Part shown: one piece after another, positions 44,479 to 55,600 of the stretch
Numbering within the stretch: position 1 is the first letter of the stretch
Layout of the letters: each line of letters begins with the position of its first letter
Assembly: GCA_963781195.1 (NCBI GenBank)
Contig: CAWAEZ010000017.1
Span: 21,073 to 85,072 of the forward strand
Source of the DNA: JAJPKK01 sp963781195
Lineage (GTDB): Bacteria > Pseudomonadota > Alphaproteobacteria > Rhizobiales > Xanthobacteraceae
Length of the DNA: 64,000 nucleotides
Direction: 5' to 3'
Notes under the pieces: model-generated
Seen by the model: only the letters and a program-made list of their open reading frames with translations
The model's database searches: none
Told to the model about the DNA's origin: nothing
Translations under genes and position numbers: made by a program

Positions 44479-47400
44479 GTGCTCAAAGGCCTGATCGTTT
44501 TCGGATTGACGCGTCGTCCGATCATTCTGCTGGCCATGCTGGTCTTCATCGGCGCCGGGCTCGTGGCGTTCACAAAGCTCAACATCGAAGCCTATCCGAA
44601 CCCTGCCCCGGTGATTCTCGAAATCACCGCGCAGGCGGCTGGGCAGTCCGCCGAGGAGATGGAGCGCTACTACACCATCCCGATGGAGGTGGGGCTGTCC
44701 CCGACCCCTGGCGTCGATATCATCCGCTCCACTTCGTTCTACGGGCTGTCCTTCGTTCGCGTCACCTTCCGGTATGGTGTCGATTATTATTTCGCGGTCA
44801 CCCAGGCGGCACTGGCGCTGCAGCAGAACGTCAACCTTCCGAACAACGTCATGCCGCAGATTCAGGCCTCGAGCCTGGTCGGCGAAATCTATCGCTACCA
44901 GGTCGTCGGACCGCCGAATTTCGGGCTGACCAACCTGCGCACCATCCAGGACTGGGTTCTGCAGCGCCGCTTCCTCACCGTGCCGGGCGTCGTTCAGGTC
45001 AACACCTGGGGCGGAACCACCAAGGAATACGAGGTCGAGGTCGACCTGCACAAGCTCGACGCCTACAACATCACCCTCCCCCAGGTGATCACGGCAATCG
45101 GAAACGCAAACGTCAATGTCGGCGGCCGTACCATCAGTTTCGGCCAGCAGTCCGTCAATGTTCGCGGCGTCGGGCTGATCGACAGCGGCGGGAGCAACGA
45201 TCTCACCCAGGGCTACAAGGTCGACGACATCGAGAACGTGTCGCTCGCGCAAACGAATGGCGTTCCCATCCAGGTCAAGGACGTCGCGAAGGTGTTCGTC
45301 GGAAACGTCCCGCGGCTCGGCAAGGCCGGCCGCGACAAGGAGGACGACGTGGTGGTGGCGATCCTGGTGATGAACCGGACGCTTCACACCAACGACGTCA
45401 TTCCGCGCATCGAAAAAGAAGTCGAGAAGATCAACCACGACGGCAGCCTGCCGGCGGGGGTGAAGATCCTTCCCTTCTACGACCGCTCGACGCTGGTGGG
45501 CGTGACCACGCACACCGTGCTGCATAACCTGATCTTCGGCTGCGGCCTCGTCTTTCTCATTCAGTGGATATTCCTCGGCGACCTGCGCAGCGCCATCATC
45601 GTCGGCGTCAATATTCCCTTCGCGCTGTTCTTCAGCATCATCATTCTCGTGATCATGGGAGAAGACGCCAACCTGCTGTCGGTGGGCGCCGTCGACTTCG
45701 GCATCATCGTCGACTCCGCGGTGATCCTGGTCGAAAACGTCTTCCGCAACTGTCAGGCGAGGCCGGAGCAGAGACAGGCCCTGCTGCAGAACTTGGCCGA
45801 GGAGCGCTGGGGCGCCGACCCGACAAAGGCCGGCGCCACGGGCGGCGGACATGCGAGCCCGTGGACCGATCGCCTGCGCCTGATCCTGATCAGCGCCATG
45901 GAGGTCGACACCGCCGTCTTCTTCTCCGCCGCCATCACCGTGGCGGCCTTCGTCCCCCTGTTCACCATGCAGGGCGTCGAAGGTCAGATCTTCAATCCGA
46001 TGGCGCGAACCTATGGCTTCGCGCTCGCCGGCGCGCTGATTGCGACGTTCACCGTCACCCCGGTTCTCGCGTCGCTGCTGCTGCCCGCACACATCGAAGA
46101 GACCGAGACCATCGTCGTGCGCGCATTGCGCGCGGTCTATTCGCCCGCCCTGCACTTCTCTCTCACCCACCGCAAGACGATGGTCGCGATCGGGCTCGGT
46201 TTCCTGTTGTTTACCGCGGCGTTGGCGCCGCGACTCGGTACGGAATTCCTGCCGGCCCTCGAGGAGGGCAACCTGTGGATCCGCGCCACCATGCCGCCGA
46301 CCATTTCTCTGGAAGCCGCAATGCCTTCGGTCACACGGATGCGCGAGATCATCCTCGCCCATCCCGAAGTGATCACCGTCATCTCCCAGCACGGGCGCCC
46401 GGACAACGGCAGCGACGCCTCCGGATTTTTCAACGCCGAGTTCTTCGTGCCCCTCAAGCCGTTCGAAGAATGGCCGGCCGGTTCCACCAAGGAAAAGCTC
46501 GTCGAAGACGTTCAGAACCAATTCGCCAAGGAATTCACCGGCATCACCTTCAATTTTTCGCAGTACATCCAGGACAACATCGAGGAAGGCCTGTCGGGCG
46601 TCAAAGGCGCCAATTCGATCAAGATCATCGGACCCGACCTCGCCAAGCTCGAGGAGATCGCGAACAAAGTCCTGCCCGAAATGGACCAGGTCAGGGGCGT
46701 GGCCGATCTCGGCATCTTCCGCGTGCTCGGCCAGCCCAACCTCAACATCAAGGTCGATCGCGAGAAGGCCGCGCGCTACGGGCTCAATTCGGGCGACATC
46801 AACAGCGTGGTGCAGGCCGCGCTCGGCGGCACCGTGGCGACGACCCAGCTCGAGGCCGACCGCCAGTTCAACGTAACGGTCCGGCTGGCGCCCGAGTATC
46901 GCGGCAGCCTGGACTCGGTCGGCAACATCAAGGTGGGCTACAGCACGCCGAACGGCAGCAACGCCTACATCCCGTTGCGCGAGCTCGCGTCGATCTCCCT
47001 CGATACCGGTGCGTCCTACATTTTCCACGAACGCAATGCGCGGTTTATCCCGATCAAGTTCAGCGTGCGCGGCCGCGATCTCGGCAGCACCGTCACCGAG
47101 GCACAGGAGCGCGTCGCCAAGAACATCGCTTTGCCGATCGGCTATCGCATCGAATGGGCCGGCGAATTCGAAGAGCTGCAACAGGCCAAGGCGCGGCTCG
47201 AGATCGTGGTCCCGATCAGCCTGCTTCTCATCCTGGTCCTGCTCTACGGCCTGTTCAACTCCTTGCGCGACAGTCTCCTGGCGCTGGCGGGCATCCCGTT
47301 CTCGATCGCCGGCGGCGTGCTTGCGCTGCTGGTGACCGGGCTGGATTTCTCGATCTCCGGCGCGATCGGCTTCGTGTCGCTGTTCGGCGTCTCGGTGATG

Positions 47401-47733
47401 AACGGCATTCTGATCATCACGTACTTCAACCAGGTGCGCGCCAGCAGCGGCATGAGCACCATCGACGCCATGTATCACGCGGCCGAGCAGCGGATGCGCC
47501 CGCTCCTGATGACCGCGCTTTCGGCCTGTATCGGCCTCCTCCCGGCCGCCGTCTCGACCGGCATCGGCAGCCAGGTCCAGCGGCCGCTCGCGACCGTCGT
47601 GGTCGGCGGCATGCTGGTGGGGCCGGTGATCATGCTGGTGGTGGTGCCCGCCCTGCAGACCCTTTTCCTGGGCCGGGACGAGCAGCCGCAGCCCACCGTG
47701 GCCGAGGATGAACCGGATCTCGCAGAGGTCTGA
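44479..47733 (+). CDS. RND permease, heavy-metal (HME) type, copy 2
   Basis: 1084 aa, GTG start. TM4 motif VDFGIIVDSAVILVENVFRN, metal-type. It is a clear paralogue of copy 1 across its length (for example NIEAYPNPAPVILEITAQ and YYTIPMEVGLSPTPGVDI), but the DNA is far more diverged than the adaptor tract. Carboxyl features GEFEELQQAKARLEIVVPIS and ISGAIGFVSLFGVSVMNGIL. Confidence 0.94.
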   Translation: MLKGLIVFGLTRRPIILLAMLVFIGAGLVAFTKLNIEAYPNPAPVILEITAQAAGQSAEEMERYYTIPMEVGLSPTPGVDIIRSTSFYGLSFVRVTFRYGVDYYFAVTQAALALQQNVNLPNNVMPQIQASSLVGEIYRYQVVGPPNFGLTNLRTIQDWVLQRRFLTVPGVVQVNTWGGTTKEYEVEVDLHKLDAYNITLPQVITAIGNANVNVGGRTISFGQQSVNVRGVGLIDSGGSNDLTQGYKVDDIENVSLAQTNGVPIQVKDVAKVFVGNVPRLGKAGRDKEDDVVVAILVMNRTLHTNDVIPRIEKEVEKINHDGSLPAGVKILPFYDRSTLVGVTTHTVLHNLIFGCGLVFLIQWIFLGDLRSAIIVGVNIPFALFFSIIILVIMGEDANLLSVGAVDFGIIVDSAVILVENVFRNCQARPEQRQALLQNLAEERWGADPTKAGATGGGHASPWTDRLRLILISAMEVDTAVFFSAAITVAAFVPLFTMQGVEGQIFNPMARTYGFALAGALIATFTVTPVLASLLLPAHIEETETIVVRALRAVYSPALHFSLTHRKTMVAIGLGFLLFTAALAPRLGTEFLPALEEGNLWIRATMPPTISLEAAMPSVTRMREIILAHPEVITVISQHGRPDNGSDASGFFNAEFFVPLKPFEEWPAGSTKEKLVEDVQNQFAKEFTGITFNFSQYIQDNIEEGLSGVKGANSIKIIGPDLAKLEEIANKVLPEMDQVRGVADLGIFRVLGQPNLNIKVDREKAARYGLNSGDINSVVQAALGGTVATTQLEADRQFNVTVRLAPEYRGSLDSVGNIKVGYSTPNGSNAYIPLRELASISLDTGASYIFHERNARFIPIKFSVRGRDLGSTVTEAQERVAKNIALPIGYRIEWAGEFEELQQAKARLEIVVPISLLLILVLLYGLFNSLRDSLLALAGIPFSIAGGVLALLVTGLDFSISGAIGFVSLFGVSVMNGILIITYFNQVRASSGMSTIDAMYHAAEQRMRPLLMTALSACIGLLPAAVSTGIGSQVQRPLATVVVGGMLVGPVIMLVVVPALQTLFLGRDEQPQPTVAEDEPDLAEV

Positions 47734-47815
47734 GCGGGCGCCGGAACTTGCGATTGGCCGCCGCGGTTGAGGTTGCGGCCTGAGGAAAGCGGAAGAGAGT
47801 TTCCGGGAGGACGAC

Positions 47816-48544
47816 GTGGAGCGGTTTGACAGGATGGTGAGCTGGCGAATTCTCGCCGTCGTCGCGTTCACGGCGATCGTGGCGCAGCCGGCTCTCGCCG
47901 CAGAGGCCAAGCCGACGCCGCACGCGGACGCTGCCCAGGGTGGCGCGCCGTCGGGCGCGGCCGCGCCTGCCGAAGGCAAGACCGAATCGGACACCGCCGC
48001 CCACACCGCCCCGCACTCCGGCTCGACGGTCCGAGGGCACGTCAAGGGGCCGGGCGCCGACGCGGCGCACGGGGGCGTGGTGTCCGGCACCGCTCCCGGT
48101 TCGACCCCGAGCATCGACCTCGTCCGTCCGGACGACGGCTACACCAATCTGCGACACCGCGCTGTGGGGGCCTCGCTGATTGCGGGCCGGAAACAGAACC
48201 CGGAGTTCGGACGGCCGAACATCGCCCCTCACCTGCCGTCCGTGGGCCCGGCAGCCGAGCCCTCCAGGACCGCCACCGGCACCATCGCACCGGCGCTCCC
48301 CTTGATCACCCGACCGGATGGCCTCCATCCCAACGGCATCGTGCCGACCGGCCTTCCAAGAAACAACCTCGGGCTGGCTGCAACGGAGCCGCACCGCCCC
48401 GACATGCCGATGGTGCCCCACGTAGCGCTGCCGATGGTCAGCGGAATCAACGGCACCACCATGGGGCACACCAACCCCTCGACCATCGGCGGCGCTGCGA
48501 AGGACCACTCGGCCATCGCCGGAACATCTTACCGTCATCGGTAA
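47816..48544 (+). CDS. Secreted His/Pro-rich protein, module 2
   Basis: 242 aa from GTG 47816, which has GGGAGG 5 bases upstream. Signal peptide WRILAVVAFTAIVAQPALAA. About 13 His are spread through the mature part (PHADA, AAHTAPHSG, EPHRPDMPMVPH, MGHTN, YRHR), along with Met-Pro pairs. The INGTTMGHTNPSTIGG segment parallels the module 1 protein. Same position after the permease. No known family recognised; a periplasmic metal-buffering role is an inference. Confidence 0.75.
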   Translation: MERFDRMVSWRILAVVAFTAIVAQPALAAEAKPTPHADAAQGGAPSGAAAPAEGKTESDTAAHTAPHSGSTVRGHVKGPGADAAHGGVVSGTAPGSTPSIDLVRPDDGYTNLRHRAVGASLIAGRKQNPEFGRPNIAPHLPSVGPAAEPSRTATGTIAPALPLITRPDGLHPNGIVPTGLPRNNLGLAATEPHRPDMPMVPHVALPMVSGINGTTMGHTNPSTIGGAAKDHSAIAGTSYRHR

Positions 48545-48589
48545 AGGGGAGCTGCGCGCCAAGCCGGCTCGCTCTCCGAGCCAGCGGGC

Positions 48590-49195
48590 TCAGGGCTCGA
48601 TCAGCCGCACCGTCGCCGCCTTGATGGCCGCCTCGACCCTCGTCGCGGCTCCGAGCTTGATTCGGGCGTTATCGATGTGAAAATCCACCGTCCGCTTGGC
48701 CAGATTGAGAATCTGGGCAATTTCGGCGGAGGTCTTGCCGCGGGCCGCCCAGGTCAAGGTCTCGATTTCCCGATCATTGAGCTCGACCAGCTTAGGCCAT
48801 ACATCGAGCCTGGCGACACGGGCGAGGCGCGCATGGAGGATGGCATCCAGCACGTCGAAATCGATCGGCTTCGTCACATAGTCGTCGGCACCGAGCTGAC
48901 GGCCCTTGAGTTCGTTGTCGCGGTCCGTCAGGGCGGTGAGAAAGACGAACGGCATGTTGCTGAAGCGGGGAGCCACCGCCGTGAGGCGCTCCAGGACCTC
49001 GAAACCCGTCATGACTGGCATGCTGATGTCGGAGAGCACCAGGTCGGGCATGGTCTTAAGAATAGCCGCAAAGCCCTCGCGGCCGTCATACGCGACCTGG
49101 ACCGCGAACCCCCGATCGGCGAGTTCCTCGGCGATCAAGGCGGCCGTTTCGCGATCGTCTTCGATCACCAGGATTTTCTTTGCCACTTCGGTCAT
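48590..49195 (-). CDS. Response regulator, REC plus LuxR-type HTH, module 2
   Basis: 201 aa. Receiver: ILVIEDD, Asp56 in LVLSDISMP, FLTAL, and Lys in DDYVTKPIDF. HTH: LNDREIETLTWAARGKTSAE through AKRTVDFHIDNARIKLGAAT. It is a paralogue of the regulator at 42440-43078 and is divergent from the histidine kinase at 49346, its probable partner, with 150 bases between. Confidence 0.92.
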   Translation of the reverse strand: MTEVAKKILVIEDDRETAALIAEELADRGFAVQVAYDGREGFAAILKTMPDLVLSDISMPVMTGFEVLERLTAVAPRFSNMPFVFLTALTDRDNELKGRQLGADDYVTKPIDFDVLDAILHARLARVARLDVWPKLVELNDREIETLTWAARGKTSAEIAQILNLAKRTVDFHIDNARIKLGAATRVEAAIKAATVRLIEP

Positions 49196-49345
49196 ACATC
49201 ACTGCCAGCAGGATTCGGTGGGAACGACAATGTTACAGCAGCTTTATATGGCGAACGAACGTAAAAATGTTAAAATTTACAAAGGCGCGCAGTCGCGGCG
49301 GACCGGGTCCCCCGCGTCGTTTGGCGTTTTCAATGGTCGATTTTC

Positions 49346-51034
49346 ATGATGCAACCACGATCCATCCGTTTCCACCTCTCGGCAGTATTCATCTTCTTCT
49401 TCCTGCTCATCATCGTGCTGGGCATGTTCAGCATCGCGCGCCTGCGCGACTTCAACAATGTCTCCGCAAGCATCGCCGACCTGTGGCTTCCCACGACCCG
49501 GGTGCTGGGCGACCTCAACAACTTTACCTCCGACTTCCGCGCCGCCGAGGGCAGCGACCTGCTGTCGTCGAACCCGGCCGAAATTTCAGCCATCGAGTCG
49601 GACATGGCCGACCTCGACCGCTCGATCTCCCAGGCGCAATACAGCTATGAGAACCTGCACCATGACCCCGACGAAGCCGGCCTCTACACCCGCTTTCGGG
49701 AAAGTTGGCACAGCTATCGCGAGATCGTGAACCACGTTCTGGAGCTTTCCCGCAAGGACCAGAAGGCCGAGGCGATCAGCCTCTACATGACGAACTCGCG
49801 GTGGGCCTACAACGCCGCGAGCGACGCCCTCGGCCAACTGACCAAGCAGTCGGTCGGCAAGGCGCAGGAAGCGAGCGTGCGGGTAGCGGAGGCGTTCAAA
49901 CAGGCGTCGCTGCTCATCAACATCGCCATGGGAATCGGCGGCGTTCTCGTGGTCGCCGCGCTGCTCTATATCGGGCGCTCGATCTCGAGCCCCCTGCTCC
50001 ACCTCGCGAGCTGCATGCACCGGCTCGCGGCGAACGACACCGACATCATCATCAAGGGGACCGAGCGTCGCGACGAGATCGGCGAGATGGCGCGCGCCGC
50101 AGTGGTATTCCGCAACAATGCGATCGAGCTCATGATGAGCCAGCGCGGGCTCGCCCAGCAGGCTTCCATGCTGGAGGAAAAGCTGTTGGCGGAGCGGCAT
50201 CTCACTCAGATGCAGCGCAACTTCGTCTCGATGGCGTCGCACGAGTTCCGCACGCCGCTGACCATCATCGACGGCCATGCCCAGCGCCTGATCCGGGTCG
50301 GCTATCGCCTGCGTACCGATGAGATCAACGCGCGGGCCGGAAAGGTCCGCGCCGCCGTGCTGCGGATGACCCACCTGATCGACAACCTGCTCAATTCGTC
50401 GCGGCTGATCGAAGGGGGCGCGGCGCTCTATTTCCACCCGCAGGAGTTCGATCTGCGTGAGCTGCTCCACGAGATCTGCCTGCTCCACAACGAGATCGCT
50501 CCGGGCTATCAGCTGATCGAGAATTACGCGGCGGCGCGCCTGCCGATGATCGGCGATCCCAAGCTGCTGTCGCAGGTGTTCAACAACCTTCTGTCCAACG
50601 CCATCAAATATTCTCCCGGCGAGGGGACGATCACCATCAGCGCGGCGATCGAGGACCAGCACGCCATCGTCAGTGTGGAGGACAATGGCCTGGGCATCCC
50701 GCCGGCGGACATCGACCGGCTCTTCGAGAGGTACTTCCGCGGCAGCAACGTGTCGGGGATCGTCGGAACCGGCGTGGGGCTCAACCTCGTCAAGATGGTC
50801 GTCGACCTTCATGGCGGCGATGTCACCGTCGAAAGCAAAGAAGGCAACGGGTCGCGTTTCACCGTCACGCTGCCGATCGCACCTGCGGTATCGCAAGACG
50901 ACAGCTCGGGAGCCGGCGGCGCCGCGGCGCTGCCAGCCAAGCCGGAAACCCCGCCGACGGCGGCGACCACCGACAGCGAAGCGACGGACGCTGCCGACTC
51001 ACGGCCGGCGCCGGCCGACCCGCTGGGGGCGTGA
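49346..51034 (+). CDS. Membrane sensor histidine kinase (HAMP, HisKA, HATPase)
   Basis: 562 aa. TM1 (HLSAVFIFFFLLIIVLGMFS, about 10-30) and TM2 (INIAMGIGGVLVVAALLYIG, about 190-210) enclose a helical periplasmic sensor. A HAMP follows (SPLLHLASCMHRLAANDTDI). Phospho-acceptor His about 298 in MASHEFRTPL; ATP-binding boxes NLLSNAIKYSPGEG, EDNGLGIPPADIDRLFERYF and GTGVGLNLVKMVV. The tail is Ala/Pro/Ser-rich. It likely phosphorylates the divergent regulator and perhaps also the module 1 regulator. Confidence 0.93.
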   Translation: MMQPRSIRFHLSAVFIFFFLLIIVLGMFSIARLRDFNNVSASIADLWLPTTRVLGDLNNFTSDFRAAEGSDLLSSNPAEISAIESDMADLDRSISQAQYSYENLHHDPDEAGLYTRFRESWHSYREIVNHVLELSRKDQKAEAISLYMTNSRWAYNAASDALGQLTKQSVGKAQEASVRVAEAFKQASLLINIAMGIGGVLVVAALLYIGRSISSPLLHLASCMHRLAANDTDIIIKGTERRDEIGEMARAAVVFRNNAIELMMSQRGLAQQASMLEEKLLAERHLTQMQRNFVSMASHEFRTPLTIIDGHAQRLIRVGYRLRTDEINARAGKVRAAVLRMTHLIDNLLNSSRLIEGGAALYFHPQEFDLRELLHEICLLHNEIAPGYQLIENYAAARLPMIGDPKLLSQVFNNLLSNAIKYSPGEGTITISAAIEDQHAIVSVEDNGLGIPPADIDRLFERYFRGSNVSGIVGTGVGLNLVKMVVDLHGGDVTVESKEGNGSRFTVTLPIAPAVSQDDSSGAGGAAALPAKPETPPTAATTDSEATDAADSRPAPADPLGA

Positions 51035-51036
51035 GC

Positions 51037-52560
51037 TCAGTCGATCGGAGTCCAGAAGGTTGCGAACGGGTCGCGGGGCCGCGGCTCGTCGGGACCGGGC
51101 GCCGGCGGCCAGCCGCCGCCGAGCGCCTGGAACAGGCTGACGATCGCAAGCATGCGGTTGAAACGGTCGACGGCCAACTGGTCCTCGGCGGTGAACAGCG
51201 TCTCCTCGGTCTGCAGCAGGGTGACGAGGTTGAGCGTGCCGGCCTTCAACTGCTGCTCCGACAGGTCGAAGGCGCGCCGCGAGCTGCGCACGACGCTGGT
51301 CTGAATGCGCTCGGCCTCGGTCGTCTGCTGCACCCCGATCAGCCCCTGCTCGACATTGGAGAACGCCGACAGCACCGACTTGCGATAGCTCTGCAGATAT
51401 TGCTGCTGCAGGCCTTTCTGCTGCTCGAGCTGTCCGATCAGGACGCCGCCGTCGAAGATCGGCTGGGTCAGGCTCGCCGCCGCCGTATAGGCCCAGGCCC
51501 CCGGACCGAACAGCAGCCGCAGCGCCGCGCTCTCGAAGCCCAGCTGGCCGGTGAGCTGGATGTTCGGAAAGAACGCGGCGCGGGCCGAGGCGACGTCGTA
51601 GGTCGACGACCTCAGCAGATACTCGGCCTGGCGCACGTCCGGCCGCCGGAACAGGATCGACGACGGCAGGCCGGGGGTCACCCGCGGCACCGTGATGTTG
51701 TTGAGCGAGCTGCCCTTCACGGTGAAGCGCTCCGGCGTCCGCCCGACCAGAACCGCAAGCGCCGCGATGTTCTGCAGGCGGGTCTCTTCGTAGATCGGGA
51801 TGACCGCGCGCACCTGCTCGACCAGGCTCTCCTGCTGCGCCACGTTGAGATCGGACGAGGTGCCGGCGGCGAACTGCTGCTTGATCAGGTCGAGAATGCG
51901 GGTCGCGTCGGTGAGGTTGCGGCGGGCGATGCGCAGCCGGTCCATCGACTCCAACACCTGAAAGTACGTATTGGCCACCGAAGCGAGCGCGGTGAGCTGC
52001 ACCACTTCCTTGTTGAACCGACTGGCCTCCGCGTTCTCGACGGCCCCCTTGAGGGCCGCCTGGTTCTTGCCCCAGAAATCGATGATGTAGCTGGCGCTCA
52101 ACGAGGTCGAGTAGAGCCGCGAATAGGGCGATACGCCGCCGGCTCCGCCCCGCGTGCTGCCGGCTCCGGTGCCGAGTTGCTGCGACGTTTTGGTCGCCGT
52201 GTCGCTGCCGTTGAAATTGATGGTCGGCAGCAGGTTGGCGCCGATGATGCGCACCTGGGCATCGGCCTGCAGGATCTGGGCAATGGCGACGGCGACGTCG
52301 AGGTTCGCCGTCTGCGCCTCCTGCATCAGGTAGGTGAGCTCTCCCGACCGGAACCCGCTCCACCAGTCGAGCGCCGGAAGCGCCGCGTCGGGTTCGCCCT
52401 TGGAAAATTTATAGCCTTGGGGAACGTCGATCGCGATGTCCGGCTTGTCGGCCTCGAGCAGGCACCCGGACAGCGTCGAGATCAGCACCAAGCCGGCCGC
52501 GATGCGCGAGGCGCAACGCCACCCGCCGCCGATATCGGCGATTCGCCGGCATGGCCGCAT
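51037..52560 (-). CDS. OprM/NodT-family outer-membrane efflux lipoprotein, copy 2
   Basis: 507 aa from ATG 52560. Signal with lipobox LISTLSGC (Cys about 33). Channel features: YKFSKGEPDAALPALDWWSG, FRRPDVRQAEYLLRSSTYDV and LQALGGGWPPAPG near the end. It ends 2 bases from the stop of the convergent kinase gene. Last gene of the MdtABC-like operon, so it should be the channel for the two permeases upstream. Confidence 0.92.
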   Translation of the reverse strand: MRPCRRIADIGGGWRCASRIAAGLVLISTLSGCLLEADKPDIAIDVPQGYKFSKGEPDAALPALDWWSGFRSGELTYLMQEAQTANLDVAVAIAQILQADAQVRIIGANLLPTINFNGSDTATKTSQQLGTGAGSTRGGAGGVSPYSRLYSTSLSASYIIDFWGKNQAALKGAVENAEASRFNKEVVQLTALASVANTYFQVLESMDRLRIARRNLTDATRILDLIKQQFAAGTSSDLNVAQQESLVEQVRAVIPIYEETRLQNIAALAVLVGRTPERFTVKGSSLNNITVPRVTPGLPSSILFRRPDVRQAEYLLRSSTYDVASARAAFFPNIQLTGQLGFESAALRLLFGPGAWAYTAAASLTQPIFDGGVLIGQLEQQKGLQQQYLQSYRKSVLSAFSNVEQGLIGVQQTTEAERIQTSVVRSSRRAFDLSEQQLKAGTLNLVTLLQTEETLFTAEDQLAVDRFNRMLAIVSLFQALGGGWPPAPGPDEPRPRDPFATFWTPID

Positions 52561-52678
52561 TACCACCCCCGCCACCTGTACAACCTGCACATCCCGCGCC
52601 GGTCCGGCCCCCATTACCGCCCGGTACCGACCATAGACGATGATCGGACCGCCGTCACACCTAGAATTAACGAATGAT

Positions 52679-55600
52679 TCATTCTCCCGGAACGAGTGCC
52701 CTGCCGGAAACAGGGGGCGACGGACGGTGCCTAGGCACCCCCCGCAACCATAAGCTGAAACGATCGAGGTAAAGGTAGATGACCGGCGTCGTATAGAGCG
52801 TCAGCATCTGGCTCACGATCAGGCCGCCGACGATGGCAATGCCGAGTGGCTGTCGAAGTTCGGAACCCTCGCTCAGGCCGAAAGCGAGCGGCAGGGCGCC
52901 GAACAGGGCGGCGGTCGTCGTCATCATGATCGGACGGAACCGCAGCAGGCACGCCTCGTAGATCGCCTGCCGGGACGTCAGCCCGCGGTTCCGTTCGGCG
53001 TCGAGGGCGAAATCGATCATCATGATCGCGTTCTTTTTCACCAATCCGATCAACAAGATGATCCCGATCAGCGCCATGATGCTGAACTCGGTATTGAAGA
53101 GCATGAGCGCCGACACCGCGCCCACGCCTGCGGAGGGCAGGGTCGACAGGATGGTGATGGGGTGAATGAAGCTCTCGTACAGGATGCCGAGCACGATGTA
53201 GATCGCAACCAAGGCCGCCAGGATGAGCCACGGCTGATTGCTCAGCGACTGCTCGAAGGCACGGGCGGTCCCCTGGAAGGTGCCGTGGAGCGAGGCCGGC
53301 ACGCCGAGTCGCGTCATCACCTCGTTGACCGCGGCCACCGCGTCGCTCAGCGAGGCGCCGGGGGCGAGATTGAACGAGATGGTGGAGGCCACGAACAGGC
53401 CCTGGTGGTTCACCGCCAGCGGAATGTTTCCCGGCGCGAAATGGGTGACGGCGCTCAACGGCACCATGGTCTCGGCGTTGGTGCTCACCGCGGCACCGGT
53501 CGACGCCGCCCCCTTGCCGGTATTGCCGATCGAGTTGAGGGCGAGGTTGCGGGCGGCGTCCGCGGCGATGGTCGCCGCCGTCGAGGTCCCCGTGCCGGAC
53601 TTACCGCTTACGGTACCGGCGACGGCGTTCGTGCCCTGCACCCCGCCGACGGTGCCGCCGGAGGTGCTGACATAGACGTCCTTGAGCGTCTCCGGGTTCT
53701 GCCAATACTTCGGCTCCACTTCCATGATCACGTGATACTGGTTGCGCGAATTGTAGATGGTCGACACTTGGCGCTGACCAAACGCGTCGTAGAGCGTGTT
53801 GTCGATCTGGGCGACGCTGATGCCGAGCCGCGCGGCGGTATCGCGGTCGATGGTGATGTCGGTTTCGAGCCCGCGATTCTGCTGGTCGCTGTTGACGTCG
53901 GTCAGCTTAGGCACTTTTTGCAGCTCGGCGAGAATCCGCGGCGCCCAGCTGTAGAGTTCGTCGACGGTATCGGCCTGCAGGGTGAACTGATAGAGCGCAT
54001 TGGCGGCCCGTCCGCCGATACGGATGTCCTGGACCGGCTGCAGGAACAGCGACGCGCCGGCGACCTGGGCAAGCTGCCCGCGCAGCCGGCGGATCACCAT
54101 GTCCGCCGATATCTTGCGGTCCTGGATCGGCTTGAGCGACATGAACACGAAGCCGCCATTGGTCTGAGCGCCGCCGGTGAAGCCGACCACCGTGTCGACC
54201 GCCGGGTCGTCCTTGATGATGTCGATGAAGCGCTGCAGCTTCTGCCGCATCAGCTGGAACGAAATGCTCTGGTCGGCCTGGATCGCGCCGGCGATCCGCC
54301 CGGTGTCCTGCTGCGGGAAGAACCCCTTGGGAACGATCCTGTAGAGGTAGAAATTGGTGCCGATCGTCACCAACAGCACCATCAGGACGAGGCGGGGATG
54401 GTTGAGCGCCCAGCCGAGCGTGCGGTCGTAGCCGCGCAGCATGGCGTCGAAGAAGCGCTCGGTGACGCGATGAAACCGGCCGTGCTGACCGTGCGGTGTC
54501 CGCCGCAGGAGCAGTGCGCACATCATCGGCGTCGTCGTCAACGACACCACGAGCGAGATGATGATGGAGACCGAGAGGGTCACGGCGAATTCGCGAAACA
54601 GGCGCCCGACGATGCCCCCCATCAACAGGATCGGAATGAATACCGCGATCAGGGAGATGCTCATGGACATTACGGTGAACGCGACCTCGCTGGAGCCGCG
54701 GATCGCCGCCTCCATTCGCGACATCCCCGCCTCGATGTGGCGCGAGATGTTTTCCAGCACGACGATCGCGTCGTCCACCACGAAACCGGTGGCGACCGTC
54801 AGCGCCATCAAGGACAGGTTGTCGAGGCTGTAGTTCAGAAGGTACATCGCGGCGAAGGTGCCGATCAGCGATACCGGCACGGCGACGCTCGGAACCAGCG
54901 TCGCCCGGCCGCTGCGCAGGAACACGAACACCACCAGCACGACCAGCACCACCGACAGGATGAGCGTGCGCTCCACCTCCGTGAGCGACGTGCGGATCGT
55001 GGTCGAGCGATCGACCGCAGGCGTCAGATCGATCGCTGGCGAGATCGACGCCCTCAGCTCCGGAAGCAGCGCATAGATGCGATCGACGGTCGCGATGATA
55101 TTGGCGGCCGGCGACCGGTAGATGATCACGAGCACCGCCGGCTTGCCGTTGGAGAGGCCGGCATTGCGCAAGTTCTCGACGCCATCGACGACGTCGCCGA
55201 CGTCGGTGATCCGCACCGGCGCGCCGTTGCGATAGGCGACGATCAGCGGCTTGTATTCCTCGGCGGTGGTGGCCTGATCGTTGTTGTAGATCTGGTAATG
55301 GCGGTCGCCGGTCTCGATCGCGCCCTTGGGACTGTGGGCATTCGTCGAGGCGAGCGCCGCCCGCACGTCCTCGAGCCCGATCTTGTATTTGTAGAGCGCG
55401 TTGGGATTGAGCTCGACCCGCACCGCCGGAAGAGCACTTCCGCCCACCACCACCTCGCCGACGCCGTCGACCTGGGATAATTTCTGCGACAGGACCGTCG
55501 AGGCCGCGTCGTAGAGCTGGCCCTGGCGAAGCGTATCGGAGGTCAGCGTCAGGATCAGGATCGGCGCGTCGGCCGGATTGACCTTCTTGTAGGTGGGGTT

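Noticed and set aside
43399..48114. A 1571-aa open frame on the minus strand
   Set aside because: It lies opposite adaptor 2 and permease 2, which are clear genes; its composition (His/Asp/Arg/Gly-rich) is typical of antisense frames in high-GC DNA.
48566..48582. Small hairpin between the convergent module 2 genes
   Set aside because: Only a 6-bp stem and no T-run.
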